From DASTGO01 sp035719045 (GTDB taxonomy: Bacteria > Actinomycetota > Actinomycetes > Actinomycetales > Kineosporiaceae), in contig DASTGO010000248.1 of NCBI GenBank assembly GCA_035719045.1, forward strand, positions 1 through 22,819: a DNA stretch of 22,819 bases, read 5' to 3'. Shown piece after piece: positions 13,826-21,139 of this stretch. The stretch's first letter is position 1; each line of letters begins with the position of its first letter. The translations under genes were made by a program, and so were the position numbers. The notes below the pieces were generated by a model, which was not told where the DNA came from, did not search any database, and was given only the letters and a program-made list of their open reading frames with translations.

Positions 13826-15046
13826 GTGGACGCCACGGCGATCGTCGCCGAGGAGGTGCGCGAGCTCATCCGCCGCTGCGGGGTGGACCCGGTGCACGAC
13901 CGCGCCGGGATCCGCCGGCTCGTCGAGGACGCCGTTGCCGACTACGACGAGCGCTCGCTCACCGGGACCCTCCCACCGCTGGCGGACGCCGGGGACACCG
14001 TCCGGCAGGTGCTCGACGAGGTGGCCGGCTTCGGTCCGCTGCAGGTGTATCTGGACGATCCGGAGGTCGAGGAGATCTGGGTCAACGAGCCGGGCAAGGT
14101 CTTCGTGGCGAGGGCGGGGGTCCATGAGCTGACCACGACGATCCTCACCGCGCAGGAGGTCCGCGACCTGGTCGAACGGATGCTGAAGTCATCTGGCCGC
14201 AGGGTCGATCTGTCGACGCCGTTCGTGGACGCGATGTTGCCGGACGGCTCGCGGCTGCACGTCGTCATCCCCGACATCACCCGCGAGCACTGGGCGCTGA
14301 ACGTCCGCAAGTTCACCGTGCGGGCGTCCCGGCTGGACGACCTGGTCGCGCTCGGCACCCTCACCCCCGCTGCGGCGGCCTTCCTCGAGGCATCGGTCGT
14401 CGCAGGCCTGAACGTGCTGGTCTCCGGGGGCACTCAAGCCGGGAAGACGACTCTGCTGAACTGCCTCGCCGCCGCGATCCCGCCCCGGGAGCGGGTGATC
14501 ACCTGCGAGGAGGTGTTCGAGCTCAAAATCTCGTTGCGGGATGTGGTGGGGATGCAGTGCCGGCAGCCGAGCCTGGAGGGGACGGGCGAGATTCCCCTGC
14601 GCCGGCTCGTCAAGGAGGCGCTGCGGATGCGCCCGAACCGGATCATCGTCGGCGAGGTCAGGCAGGCGGAGAGTCTCGACCTGCTGATCGCGCTGAACAG
14701 CGGCCTGCCCGGGATGGCGTCGGTGCACGCCAACTCGGCCCGGGAGGCGCTGACCAAGATGTGCACGCTTCCCCTGCTGGCCGGGGAGAACGTCGGTAGC
14801 CGGTTCGTGGTGCCCACGGTGGCCTCCAGCATTGACCTGGTCGTCCAGATCGGGATGGACGCGGACGGCGGGCGGCGGGTCCGGGAGATCGTCGCCGTGC
14901 CCGGCCGGGTCGAGTCCGATGTGGTGGAGACCGCCGACGTGTTCACCCGGCGGGGAGGGGTCCTGGTCCGGGCCGACGGGTTCCCACCGCATCAGGACCG
15001 GTACGTCCAGGCGGGATACGACCTTCCCCGACTGTTGGCCGGCTGA
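13826..15046 (+). CDS. tadA: Tad pilus assembly ATPase, TadA/CpaF family
   Basis: Hexameric secretion ATPase at the cytoplasmic face that powers assembly of Flp-type (type IVc) pili. The 406 residues show the CpaF plan: an N-terminal helical domain with GFGPLQVYLDDPEVEEIWVN (about 68-90), then the RecA-like core with Walker A GGTQAGKTT (about 201-209), the acidic residues in CEEVFEL, Walker B-like RIIVGEVR (about 272-279) and the His box SVHANSAREAL (about 300). GTG at 13826 is preceded by GGAAGGGG with 5-nt spacing. It is the first gene of a run of seven closely packed Tad genes; tadB starts 22 nt after its stop. No TadZ/CpaE (Ssd) gene lies directly upstream, as it does in many actinobacterial Tad loci. 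Confidence 0.94.
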   Translation: MDATAIVAEEVRELIRRCGVDPVHDRAGIRRLVEDAVADYDERSLTGTLPPLADAGDTVRQVLDEVAGFGPLQVYLDDPEVEEIWVNEPGKVFVARAGVHELTTTILTAQEVRDLVERMLKSSGRRVDLSTPFVDAMLPDGSRLHVVIPDITREHWALNVRKFTVRASRLDDLVALGTLTPAAAAFLEASVVAGLNVLVSGGTQAGKTTLLNCLAAAIPPRERVITCEEVFELKISLRDVVGMQCRQPSLEGTGEIPLRRLVKEALRMRPNRIIVGEVRQAESLDLLIALNSGLPGMASVHANSAREALTKMCTLPLLAGENVGSRFVVPTVASSIDLVVQIGMDADGGRRVREIVAVPGRVESDVVETADVFTRRGGVLVRADGFPPHQDRYVQAGYDLPRLLAG

Positions 15047-15067
15047 GCAGGCAGGACGGGGGAACTC

Positions 15068-15928
15068 GTGGGCATCGTGGTGGGGCTGCTGTTCGGGATC
15101 GGTGCGTTCTGCATCTGGTGGTCGTTCTGGGTGCCCGACGCGCCCAGGGAACGCCGTCGGGGCGGCAGGGCGGACCGGGCCCGGGATGTTCTGGCCCAGG
15201 CCGGCATCGAGGGCGTCACCCCGCAGGCGCTGCTGCTCGCCTGCGGAGCGCTCGCGGCGGCGGCCTTCCTCGGGGTGTTCGCGGTGAGCCGGTCGCCGCA
15301 GATCGCCGCCTGTTTCGCGGTGATGGCGGGCTGGGCGCCGGTGGCGGGAGTCCATATCCGGGCCCGGCACCGGCGCGCGGTCCGGCGCGAGCTCTGGCCG
15401 GAGGTGGTGGACAACATCGCCTCCGGGGTCCGGGCCGGGCTCTCCCTCCCGGAGGCCCTCACGCAGGTCGGGGAGCGCGGTCCGGAGGCGTTGCGGGCGG
15501 CGTTCGTCGCGTTCGGTCAGGACTACCGCGCGTCCGGGCGGTTCGGTGAGGCCTTGGAACGACTGAAGGACCGGCTCGCCGATCCTGTCGCGGACCGGAT
15601 CTGTGAGGCGCTGCGGATCACCCGGGAGGTCGGCGGTTGCGATCTCGGTCGCCTGCTGCGCAGCCTGTCCGCCTTCCTACGGGAGGACGCCCGTACCCGG
15701 GCCGAGTTGGAGGCCCGGCAGAGCTGGACCGTGAACGGTGCCCGGCTGGCGGTGGCGGCGCCCTGGGCCGTGCTCGGCCTGCTGGCCACCCGCCCGGAGT
15801 CGGTGCGGGCGTACAACTCGGCGACCGGGGCGCTGGTACTCGCCGTCGGGGCCACGGTCTGTGTCGTCGCCTACCGGGTGATGTTGCGGATCGGCCGGCT
15901 CCCGGAGGAGGAGCGGGTGCTGCGATGA
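15068..15928 (+). CDS. tadB: Tad pilus inner-membrane platform protein, TadB type
   Basis: Polytopic membrane protein of the T2SSF superfamily that forms, with TadC, the platform for TadA. The 286 residues start with a transmembrane helix (GIVVGLLFGIGAFCIWWSFWV) and have a hydrophobic pair at about 55-95. The cytoplasmic T2SSF signature follows (WPEVVDNIASGVRAGLSLPEAL, then FGEALERLKDRLADPVADRICEALRITREVGG), and two C-terminal helices (about 217-235 and 245-265) end it. GTG at 15068 has CGGGGGA upstream. The stop overlaps the tadC start (ATGA at 15925-15928), so the two are translationally coupled. Confidence 0.9.
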   Translation: MGIVVGLLFGIGAFCIWWSFWVPDAPRERRRGGRADRARDVLAQAGIEGVTPQALLLACGALAAAAFLGVFAVSRSPQIAACFAVMAGWAPVAGVHIRARHRRAVRRELWPEVVDNIASGVRAGLSLPEALTQVGERGPEALRAAFVAFGQDYRASGRFGEALERLKDRLADPVADRICEALRITREVGGCDLGRLLRSLSAFLREDARTRAELEARQSWTVNGARLAVAAPWAVLGLLATRPESVRAYNSATGALVLAVGATVCVVAYRVMLRIGRLPEEERVLR

Positions 15929-16869
15929 GCGGGCTGATGTCTCCGGTGGGAGCGCTGATCGGGCTCGCGGCCGGAGTCGGTGCCTGCATGGTCTGGCTGC
16001 GGCTGCCCCGGCACCGGCGTCCCGGGCTCGATGAGCGGCTCGCCCCCTATCTGCGTGATGCGGCCCCGGTGTCGAGGCTGCTGGCGGCACCGTCCCCGCG
16101 CTCACCGCTGACCACCCTGGAACGGGTGCTCGCCCCGGTGATGGCGGATGCGGTCCGCTGGGTGGACCGGTTCAGCGGGGGCCACGGCAGCGTGCGGCGG
16201 CGGCTGGACCGGCTCGGGTCCGGCCGCCGCGTGGAGCAGTTCCGGGCGGAACAGGTGGTCTGGGGTGCACTCGGCGCCGTTGCCGGAGCGGTCATGGGAC
16301 TGCTCGGCGTGCTCAGCCGGTCCGGTGTCTCGGTGGTGTCCGTGGTCGGGCTGCTGCTGGTCGGAGCGCTGCTCGGCGTGCTCGGTCGTGACCAACTGCT
16401 GACCACCCAGGCCCGCCGCCGGGAGCAGCGGATGCTCACGGAGTTCCCGACCATCGCCGAACTGTTCGCGCTGTCCGTCGGCGCAGGGGAGGGGGTGGTC
16501 GGGGCGCTGGAACGCATGGCCCGCAGCTGCCACGGCGAGCTGTCCGCCGAACTGCGCCGCACCCTCGCCGAGGTTCGTGCCGGGGCGTCCTTGATCCAGG
16601 CCCTGGAACGGCTGGCGTCCCGGACCGGACTGCCGGCGCTGGCCCGATTCGTCGACGGGGTCGCCGTGGCGATCGAACGCGGGACCCCGCTCGCCGATGT
16701 CCTGCGAGCCCAGGCACAGGACGTCCGGGAGCTGTCGCGGCGGCGGCTCATCGAGTCAGGTGGCCGCAAGGAGATCGCCATGATGGTGCCGGTCGTCTTC
16801 CTCGTCCTGCCGGTCACCGTGCTGTTCGCCGTCTTCCCGGGACTCGCCGTCCTGGAGTTGCATGTCTGA
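15925..16869 (+). CDS. tadC: Tad pilus inner-membrane platform protein, TadC type
   Basis: Second T2SSF-family platform protein. The 314 residues have an N-terminal helix (about 5-25), a hydrophobic pair (WGALGAVAGAVMGLLGVLS and VVSVVGLLLVGALLGVLG, about 112-155), a cytoplasmic domain with the signature FPTIAELFALSVGAGEGVVGALER and LAEVRAGASLIQALERLASR, and a C-terminal helix (MMVPVVFLVLPVTVLFAVFPGL). ATG at 15925 overlaps the tadB stop by 4 nt; the open frame extends upstream inside tadB but only this start gives the TadC N-terminus. A small gap of 29 nt follows to the pilin-like gene. Confidence 0.9.
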   Translation: MSGLMSPVGALIGLAAGVGACMVWLRLPRHRRPGLDERLAPYLRDAAPVSRLLAAPSPRSPLTTLERVLAPVMADAVRWVDRFSGGHGSVRRRLDRLGSGRRVEQFRAEQVVWGALGAVAGAVMGLLGVLSRSGVSVVSVVGLLLVGALLGVLGRDQLLTTQARRREQRMLTEFPTIAELFALSVGAGEGVVGALERMARSCHGELSAELRRTLAEVRAGASLIQALERLASRTGLPALARFVDGVAVAIERGTPLADVLRAQAQDVRELSRRRLIESGGRKEIAMMVPVVFLVLPVTVLFAVFPGLAVLELHV

Positions 16870-16898
16870 GACCGAGACCACGAGACGAAGGAGACCAC

Positions 16899-17201
16899 GT
16901 GACGCACGCCCTGTCCCCGGTGGCCGGGACGTCCCCCGCCTCCGCCGCAGCCGGCCACGGACCCGAGCTTCGGGACCGTGGCCGGCGGGCGGTGGTCCGG
17001 TTGCACCTGGGCCTGCAGCGGTCGGCTGCCGGGCTGCAACGCCGGGCGCTGGCGAAGGGCGATCGCGGCGATGTCCCCGGCTGGGTCCTGGTCACCCTGA
17101 TGACGGCAGGACTGGTGCTCGTGCTGTGGGGCGTGGCCCGCGACCGGCTCACCCAGGTGTTCAACGACGCGATCACGAACGTGGTCGGAGCCGGGCACTG
17201 A
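16899..17201 (+). CDS. small pilin-like protein of the Tad locus (candidate Flp-type pilin)
   Basis: A 100-residue protein in the position where Tad loci encode the Flp pilin. It has a positively charged N-terminal stretch of about 55 residues, then DRGDVPGWVLV and a single hydrophobic segment (GWVLVTLMTAGLVLVLWGVA) and a short C-terminal helix (RDRLTQVFNDAITNVVG). In typical Flp pilins, cleavage after Gly exposes a mature start with Glu at position 5 and Tyr at 6; here position 5 after the Gly is Trp, so processing and assembly may differ. AAGGAG at 16888-16893 lies 5 nt before the GTG start. Its stop overlaps the next gene (CTGA). A role as the pilin is inferred from position and topology. 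Confidence 0.75.
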   Translation: MTHALSPVAGTSPASAAAGHGPELRDRGRRAVVRLHLGLQRSAAGLQRRALAKGDRGDVPGWVLVTLMTAGLVLVLWGVARDRLTQVFNDAITNVVGAGH

Positions 17202-17587
17202 GCTGCGGCGGACGCCGAGGCGACCGGGGTTCCGCGATCGCCGACTTCGCTCTGGTCGGGGCACTGCTCACGGTGCTGTTCGTGGCCGTCGTGCAGTTCG
17301 CTGTCGTCCTGCACGTGCACAACACGCTGGTCGACTGTGCCGGGGAGGGCGCACGGTACGGGGCGCTGGCCGACCGGACCCCCGAGGACGGTGCACAGCG
17401 GGCCCGGGATCTGATCGCCGCGGACCTCGGCCCGGCCTATGCGCAGGACGTGACCGCGGGCCGCCAGCGGTACGCCGGGATGGACGTCGTCGTGGTGCGG
17501 GTAAGGGCGCCCCTCCCGGTCGCGGGGTTGCTCGGTGCCGGCCGCGTCCTCACCGTCGAGGGTCACGCCTACCCGGAGTCCCCGTGA
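17198..17587 (+). CDS. tadE: TadE-like minor pilin (first), probable CTG start
   Basis: 129-residue pseudopilin-like protein, probably a minor pilus or assembly component. After a short leader (SCGGRRG) comes DRGSAIADFALVGALLTVLFVAVVQFAVVLHVHNTLVDCAGEGARYGA, the TadE motif with a single N-terminal helix; the position usually held by Glu (G-xxxx-E) is Asp here. No ATG, GTG or TTG lies between the pilin gene stop and this helix in frame. CTG at 17198-17200 sits in a CTGA overlap with the stop of the pilin-like gene and has GGAG 7 nt upstream, so it is the most economical start. The alternative is GTG at 17126 inside the upstream gene. Its stop overlaps the next start (GTGA). Confidence 0.8.
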   Translation: MSCGGRRGDRGSAIADFALVGALLTVLFVAVVQFAVVLHVHNTLVDCAGEGARYGALADRTPEDGAQRARDLIAADLGPAYAQDVTAGRQRYAGMDVVVVRVRAPLPVAGLLGAGRVLTVEGHAYPESP

Positions 17588-18144
17588 AGCGGCTGAGGGG
17601 CGTGGTGGGTCGATCGAGCGTGCCGGGCAAGCGGCTGAGGGCGCCCGGACGGTGCGCGCGTAACGCCGTGACGGGGATCCCCGGCCCGGCCGTGGGGCCC
17701 GGCGGCCGGCATGACGACCGGGGCAGCGCCGTCGTCGAGTTCGTCACCCTCGGGGTGTTGTTGCTGGTCCCGGTGGTGTACCTGGTGCTCACCCTCGGGC
17801 GGATCCAGGCCGCGGCGTTCGCCACCGACGCGGCGGCCAGGGAGGCGGCCCGGACGTTCACCACGGCGCAGGACGAGGCGACGGGCCGGGTGCGCGCCTT
17901 CGCAGCCGTCCGTCTCGGACTGCTCGACCAGGGGTTCGAGACGGATCCGGTCGCCGCGGTACGGATCGTCTGCCGGCAGACTCCCTGCCTGGTCCCGGAG
18001 GGGCGGGTGGCCGTCGAGGTGTCGGTGGACGTCGTGCTGCCCGGTGTCCCGGGCATTGTCGACCGGATCGTGCCCACCCATGTGACCGTCCGGTCGACCC
18101 AGATCGGGGTCGTCGACGCCTTCCGCTCCCGAGGTGCGCCATGA
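17584..18144 (+). CDS. TadE-like pilus assembly protein (second)
   Basis: 186-residue protein. A basic, Pro/Gly-rich leader of about 45 residues precedes DDRGSAVVEFVTLGVLLLVPVVYLVLTLGRIQAAAFATDAAAREAART. This contains the canonical pseudopilin motif G-SAVVEF with Glu at +5 and a single helix, followed by a periplasm-side domain with two cysteines (VCRQTPC) that could pair. GTG at 17584 overlaps the stop of the first tadE (GTGA), and GGAG sits 8 nt upstream. Its stop overlaps the tadG-like start (ATGA). Such paired tadE genes are usual in actinobacterial Tad loci; the division of labour between them is not known here. Confidence 0.85.
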   Translation: MKRLRGVVGRSSVPGKRLRAPGRCARNAVTGIPGPAVGPGGRHDDRGSAVVEFVTLGVLLLVPVVYLVLTLGRIQAAAFATDAAAREAARTFTTAQDEATGRVRAFAAVRLGLLDQGFETDPVAAVRIVCRQTPCLVPEGRVAVEVSVDVVLPGVPGIVDRIVPTHVTVRSTQIGVVDAFRSRGAP

Positions 18145-18680
18145 CCGGCGCCGTGGGTGCGGGTCGTGCCGGTGAGCGACGTGAGGGCGTGCTTCGGGGG
18201 TGGCGACCGCGGCAGCGGGGCGACCAGGGTCAGGTCACCCTGCTGATCCTCGGCTACACGCTGATCGCCTTCGCCGTGGTGACCGTCGTGGCCGGGGCGT
18301 CAGCCGTCCACCTCGGCCGGCACCGCTTGCTGGCGGTCGCCGACGCCGCCGCTCTGGACGCCGCCGATGCCCTGGACCGGCAGGGGTTCTATGGGCACAC
18401 CGCCTCCGGCCCGGCCGGGACCGGCCCGACGCCGGTGGTGCGGCTCAGCGATGCCTCGGTCCGCGACAGCGTCAGGCGTTACCTCGCCGATGTGGGAGCC
18501 GAGCAGCGGTTCCGCAGCCTGGGCGTCACCGACCCGACGGGCAGCCCTGACGGGACCACCGCCGAGGTCACCCTCACGGCGGTGGTCCCGTTGCCGCTGG
18601 TCGGTGCGGTGCTCGCGCCGTGGGCGGACGGCGTCCCGATCCGGGTCACCGCCCGCGCCCGGACCGTCCCGCTGCCCTGA
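18141..18680 (+). CDS. TadG-like pilus assembly protein
   Basis: 179-residue protein with an N-terminal basic leader, then DQGQVTLLILGYTLIAFAVVTVVAGASAVHL, a single helix typical of the actinobacterial TadG-related proteins encoded last in Tad operons, and LLAVADAAALDAADALDRQGF after it, a strongly conserved segment of that family. The rest is a small extracytoplasmic domain. No Glu+5 pilin motif is present, so it may stay membrane-anchored. ATG at 18141 overlaps the preceding stop (ATGA). The last 17 nt, including the stop codon, are duplicated in tandem directly after the gene. Confidence 0.82.
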   Translation: MTGAVGAGRAGERREGVLRGWRPRQRGDQGQVTLLILGYTLIAFAVVTVVAGASAVHLGRHRLLAVADAAALDAADALDRQGFYGHTASGPAGTGPTPVVRLSDASVRDSVRRYLADVGAEQRFRSLGVTDPTGSPDGTTAEVTLTAVVPLPLVGAVLAPWADGVPIRVTARARTVPLP

Positions 18681-18697
18681 CCGTCCCGCTGCCCTGA
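18664..18697 (+). repeat. 17-bp tandem duplication spanning the tadG-like stop codon
   Basis: CCGTCCCGCTGCCCTGA occurs twice back to back (18664-18680 and 18681-18697) with no mismatch. The first copy ends with the functional stop codon. The identity suggests a recent slippage or duplication event. Confidence 0.9.
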
Positions 18698-18736
18698 CCC
18701 CTGCCGTCCGGCCGATGCCGTGGCAGCGGTCAGGGC
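18691..18736. terminator. bidirectional hairpin between the Tad operon and the ECF sigma gene
   Basis: GCCCTGACC (18691-18699) pairs perfectly with GGTCAGGGC (18728-18736); inside, CTGCC (18701-18705) pairs with GGCAG (18722-18726). The right arm contains the stop codon of the convergent sigma gene (18730-18732), so the hairpin serves both transcripts but overlaps one coding end. Confidence 0.65.
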
Positions 18737-20850
18737 ATCTTGGTGCAGGTGACCGTGACAGATCCCGTCGTGGTGGCGGTCTTGCCCCTGCTGTCGGTCG
18801 CGGTGACGGTGAGTGGGTACGAGCCAGCTCTCAGGAAGGGCCCGATCGGCGCCGTGTACGTCTGCCCACCCGCCATCGGTGTCGACATGGTCCCGCCCCC
18901 GTTGTTCCACTGCATGATGACGCTGACGATCCCGTTGGTGTCCGACACGTCCACGGAGACCTGGGCCGTCATGGGGTAGGCGCAGGCAGCCGCGGGGACG
19001 CGCAACCCGACGTACGGCACCTTGAGGTTGCTGATCATCGGCGCGTTGGCGACCGAGCCGCTCAGCGAGACCTGACCCGACTGGCCGGTGGTGCTCGAGG
19101 CCAGGGCCACCATTCCGGTGACCGATCCGTCGGCCATCTTCGGTCGGGTCAGCGTGACGGTCAGCGTGGCGCTCTTTCCCGCTGCGATCGACCCCGTGCC
19201 CGGGGTCACCGAGAACCCGTTGCCGGAGGCGGACGCCGTCCAGGTCAGTGACTGGCCGCCCGTGTTCGAGAGGGTCAGCGACCTCGTGGTCACCGCGCCG
19301 GGCTCCCCGGACCCGAAGTCCAGCGCGGCGGCGCTGATCTCGAGCATGGCGGCAGGCGCGGTGGCCGTTGTCGTCGTCGTGGTGGTGGTCGACGTCGGGC
19401 TCGTGGTCGTGCTGCTGGTGGGGCTGCTGCTGGTCGTCGGGCTCGAGGTCTCGGTCTGCGTGGTCGGGTCCTGCGTCGCGGTCATCGTCGGGTCACCGGT
19501 CGCGCCGGTCGCCCCGGTCGCCCCGGTGGTGCCGGCCGTCGAGGTAGACGGGCTGGTGGTGTTGGCGGCCGGGGAGATGATCATCTTCCAGGCGCCGACC
19601 CCGATGCCGAGGACCACGGCGAGCAGGATCCCGATCAGGACCAGCCCCCGGCTCGGGCCGCCGCCCGGAGGCGGAGGCGGTGGGAGGCGTGCTCCCCCGT
19701 ACGGGAGGTGCTCTCCCGGGAGGTGCTCTCCCGCGAACTGCTCTCCCGCGAACTGCTGCGGCACGGAAGGGGGCATCAGCGGTGGCATCGGCGGAAGGAG
19801 TTGCGTCGGCCCCTGCCCCTCCGTTGCGGTGGCCAGCCGCCCCGCACCGAACCCGGCTGCCGTGGCAGCGGCCGGCCCCGAGGCGAGGTCCTCGTCGGGT
19901 TCGGCGTCACTCACGGTGGCGGAGGGGCCGGCCGGCTGCGGAGCGGGGAAGCCGTCGGCGCGCCAGGACCAACTGTCTGCGCCGGGACCACCGGGGCCGT
20001 CGGCATAGCCGCCGATCTCCGGCGACCACTGCCCGGTCGGCACCTGGCCGTGGGTGAGTTGGTCGGACACCAGGTCGAAGGAGGTGAGCACCTCCCGGCG
20101 CAGGGCGTCCGGCACCAGGAACACCGGCAGCACGGCCGGGGCCAGCCGGGCATACGAGGCCAACTGCATCCGTCCCCGGGTGCACACCGGGCAGGACTCC
20201 ACGTGCCGGGTCACCTTCGACCGGATGTCCAGGGTGAACCGGCCATCCCAGGAGGCCAGCAGGGTGTCCAGGCCCGTGCAGTCCCGGCGGCCCTGGCGGG
20301 CGATCAGGAGAGCGCCGATGGCCTTCTCCATCCGGTCCCGCATCCGGGACAGCAGCACCGCCGCATGTCCCGCGGTGACCCCGAGTGCATCGGCCAGGTC
20401 ACCGGCTTCCAGTCCGGCCCGCAGGTGCAACTCCAGCACCTCGCGGTCGCGTTGCTGGAGGGCGCCTGCCGCGGTCCACACCACAGCGGACAGTTCGGAC
20501 CGGGACAGCTCCGTATGGGGTTCGGGCAGGTCCGCGGCCAGCATCTCGCTCATCGCCGCCACGTCATCGGCGCTCTCCCGGCCCTGGCGACGGTGCCAGT
20601 CGGTCGCCTCGTTGCGCAGGATCGCGAACAGCCAGGCGCGCAGCCGGTCCGGCTCGCGCAACCCTTCGATCCGGCGGGCGGCGCGGACGAACGTGTCATG
20701 AACGACGTCGGAGGCCGCCGTGCGATCGCGCACCAGGCCCATCGCCACGCCGTACAGCGACGCCGAGTACTTCTCGTAGACGTCCGCGAAAGCTGTCCTG
20801 TCGCCGGCTCGCCAGGCCAGGGCCAGCTCGGCGTCCGAGCGGACCGACAT
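18730..20850 (-). CDS. membrane-tethered ECF sigma factor fused to zinc-finger-like motif, one TM helix and two Ig-like domains
   Basis: 706 residues in one frame. Residues about 8-90 are ECF sigma region 2 (AFADVYEKYSASLYGVAMGLV, SDVVHDTFVRAARRIEGLREPDRLRAWLFAILRNEATDWHRR). About 120-185 are region 4 (LQQRDREVLELHLRAGLEAGDLADALGVTAGHAAVLLSRMRDRM). RHVESCPVC (215-223) is an H-x3-C-x2-C zinc-binding motif like that of ZAS anti-sigma factors. A Pro/Gly-rich stretch leads to one transmembrane helix (LVLIGILLAVVLGIGVGAWKMII, about 403-425), a Thr/Ser/Pro linker (about 430-500) and two beta domains: an ASH/HYDIN-like one (LDFGSGEPGAVTTRSLTLSNTGGQSLTW..., about 500-600) and an Ig-like one with two cysteines (about 622 and 702). 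ATG at 20850 has AGGAGG 6 nt upstream; open frame further upstream is not supported. It is convergent with the Tad operon. The ligand sensed and the mode of sigma release are unknown. Confidence 0.88.
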   Translation of the reverse strand: MSVRSDAELALAWRAGDRTAFADVYEKYSASLYGVAMGLVRDRTAASDVVHDTFVRAARRIEGLREPDRLRAWLFAILRNEATDWHRRQGRESADDVAAMSEMLAADLPEPHTELSRSELSAVVWTAAGALQQRDREVLELHLRAGLEAGDLADALGVTAGHAAVLLSRMRDRMEKAIGALLIARQGRRDCTGLDTLLASWDGRFTLDIRSKVTRHVESCPVCTRGRMQLASYARLAPAVLPVFLVPDALRREVLTSFDLVSDQLTHGQVPTGQWSPEIGGYADGPGGPGADSWSWRADGFPAPQPAGPSATVSDAEPDEDLASGPAAATAAGFGAGRLATATEGQGPTQLLPPMPPLMPPSVPQQFAGEQFAGEHLPGEHLPYGGARLPPPPPPGGGPSRGLVLIGILLAVVLGIGVGAWKMIISPAANTTSPSTSTAGTTGATGATGATGDPTMTATQDPTTQTETSSPTTSSSPTSSTTTSPTSTTTTTTTTATAPAAMLEISAAALDFGSGEPGAVTTRSLTLSNTGGQSLTWTASASGNGFSVTPGTGSIAAGKSATLTVTLTRPKMADGSVTGMVALASSTTGQSGQVSLSGSVANAPMISNLKVPYVGLRVPAAACAYPMTAQVSVDVSDTNGIVSVIMQWNNGGGTMSTPMAGGQTYTAPIGPFLRAGSYPLTVTATDSRGKTATTTGSVTVTCTKMP
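19705..19757. repeat. three and a half 15-bp tandem repeats in the sigma factor linker
   Basis: Units at 19705-19719, 19720-19734 and 19735-19749 share the core CTGCTCTCCCG or GTGCTCTCCCG, with a partial fourth. On the coding strand they encode repeated (G)E(H/Q)(L/F)(P/A) steps, FAGEQFAGEHLPGEHLP, just before the transmembrane helix. Confidence 0.75.
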
Positions 20851-21139
20851 GTCCTGCCTCCTGGGGTTCTCGCCTGCCGCTCCACACCTGGACGACGGTC
20901 TTGAGGCCCGAGCATGACACCCCAGCGGGAGCAATTGCTGGCCGCCCCTGAGGGGATCGCCGCAGCGTGGCGAGGGTTTGACGGAGTGTGGCGAAACGGA
21001 GGTGGGGTCCAACTTGTCCTGATGTGAACCGATCGAGGTGGCCGCGGGGTAACTTGAGCCCGCGTTCAGCGTAAGGAACAAGTGCAACGTGGGTCTGGAT
21101 AGGTGATGGCCCGCCAGGCCGCCTTGCAGGAGGTATCGC
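20851..21139. other. 289-bp divergent spacer between the ECF sigma gene and the small membrane protein gene
   Basis: No gene seen. It contains a perfect 10-bp palindrome AGCAATTGCT (20930-20939), GTGGCGA twice (20967 and 20988) and an ECF-like -35 motif GGAAC at 21075-21079, followed 16 nt later by TGGATAGG. The distance to the 21140 start is consistent with a promoter for the rightward gene. The spacer is long enough for two divergent, jointly controlled promoters. Confidence 0.45.
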
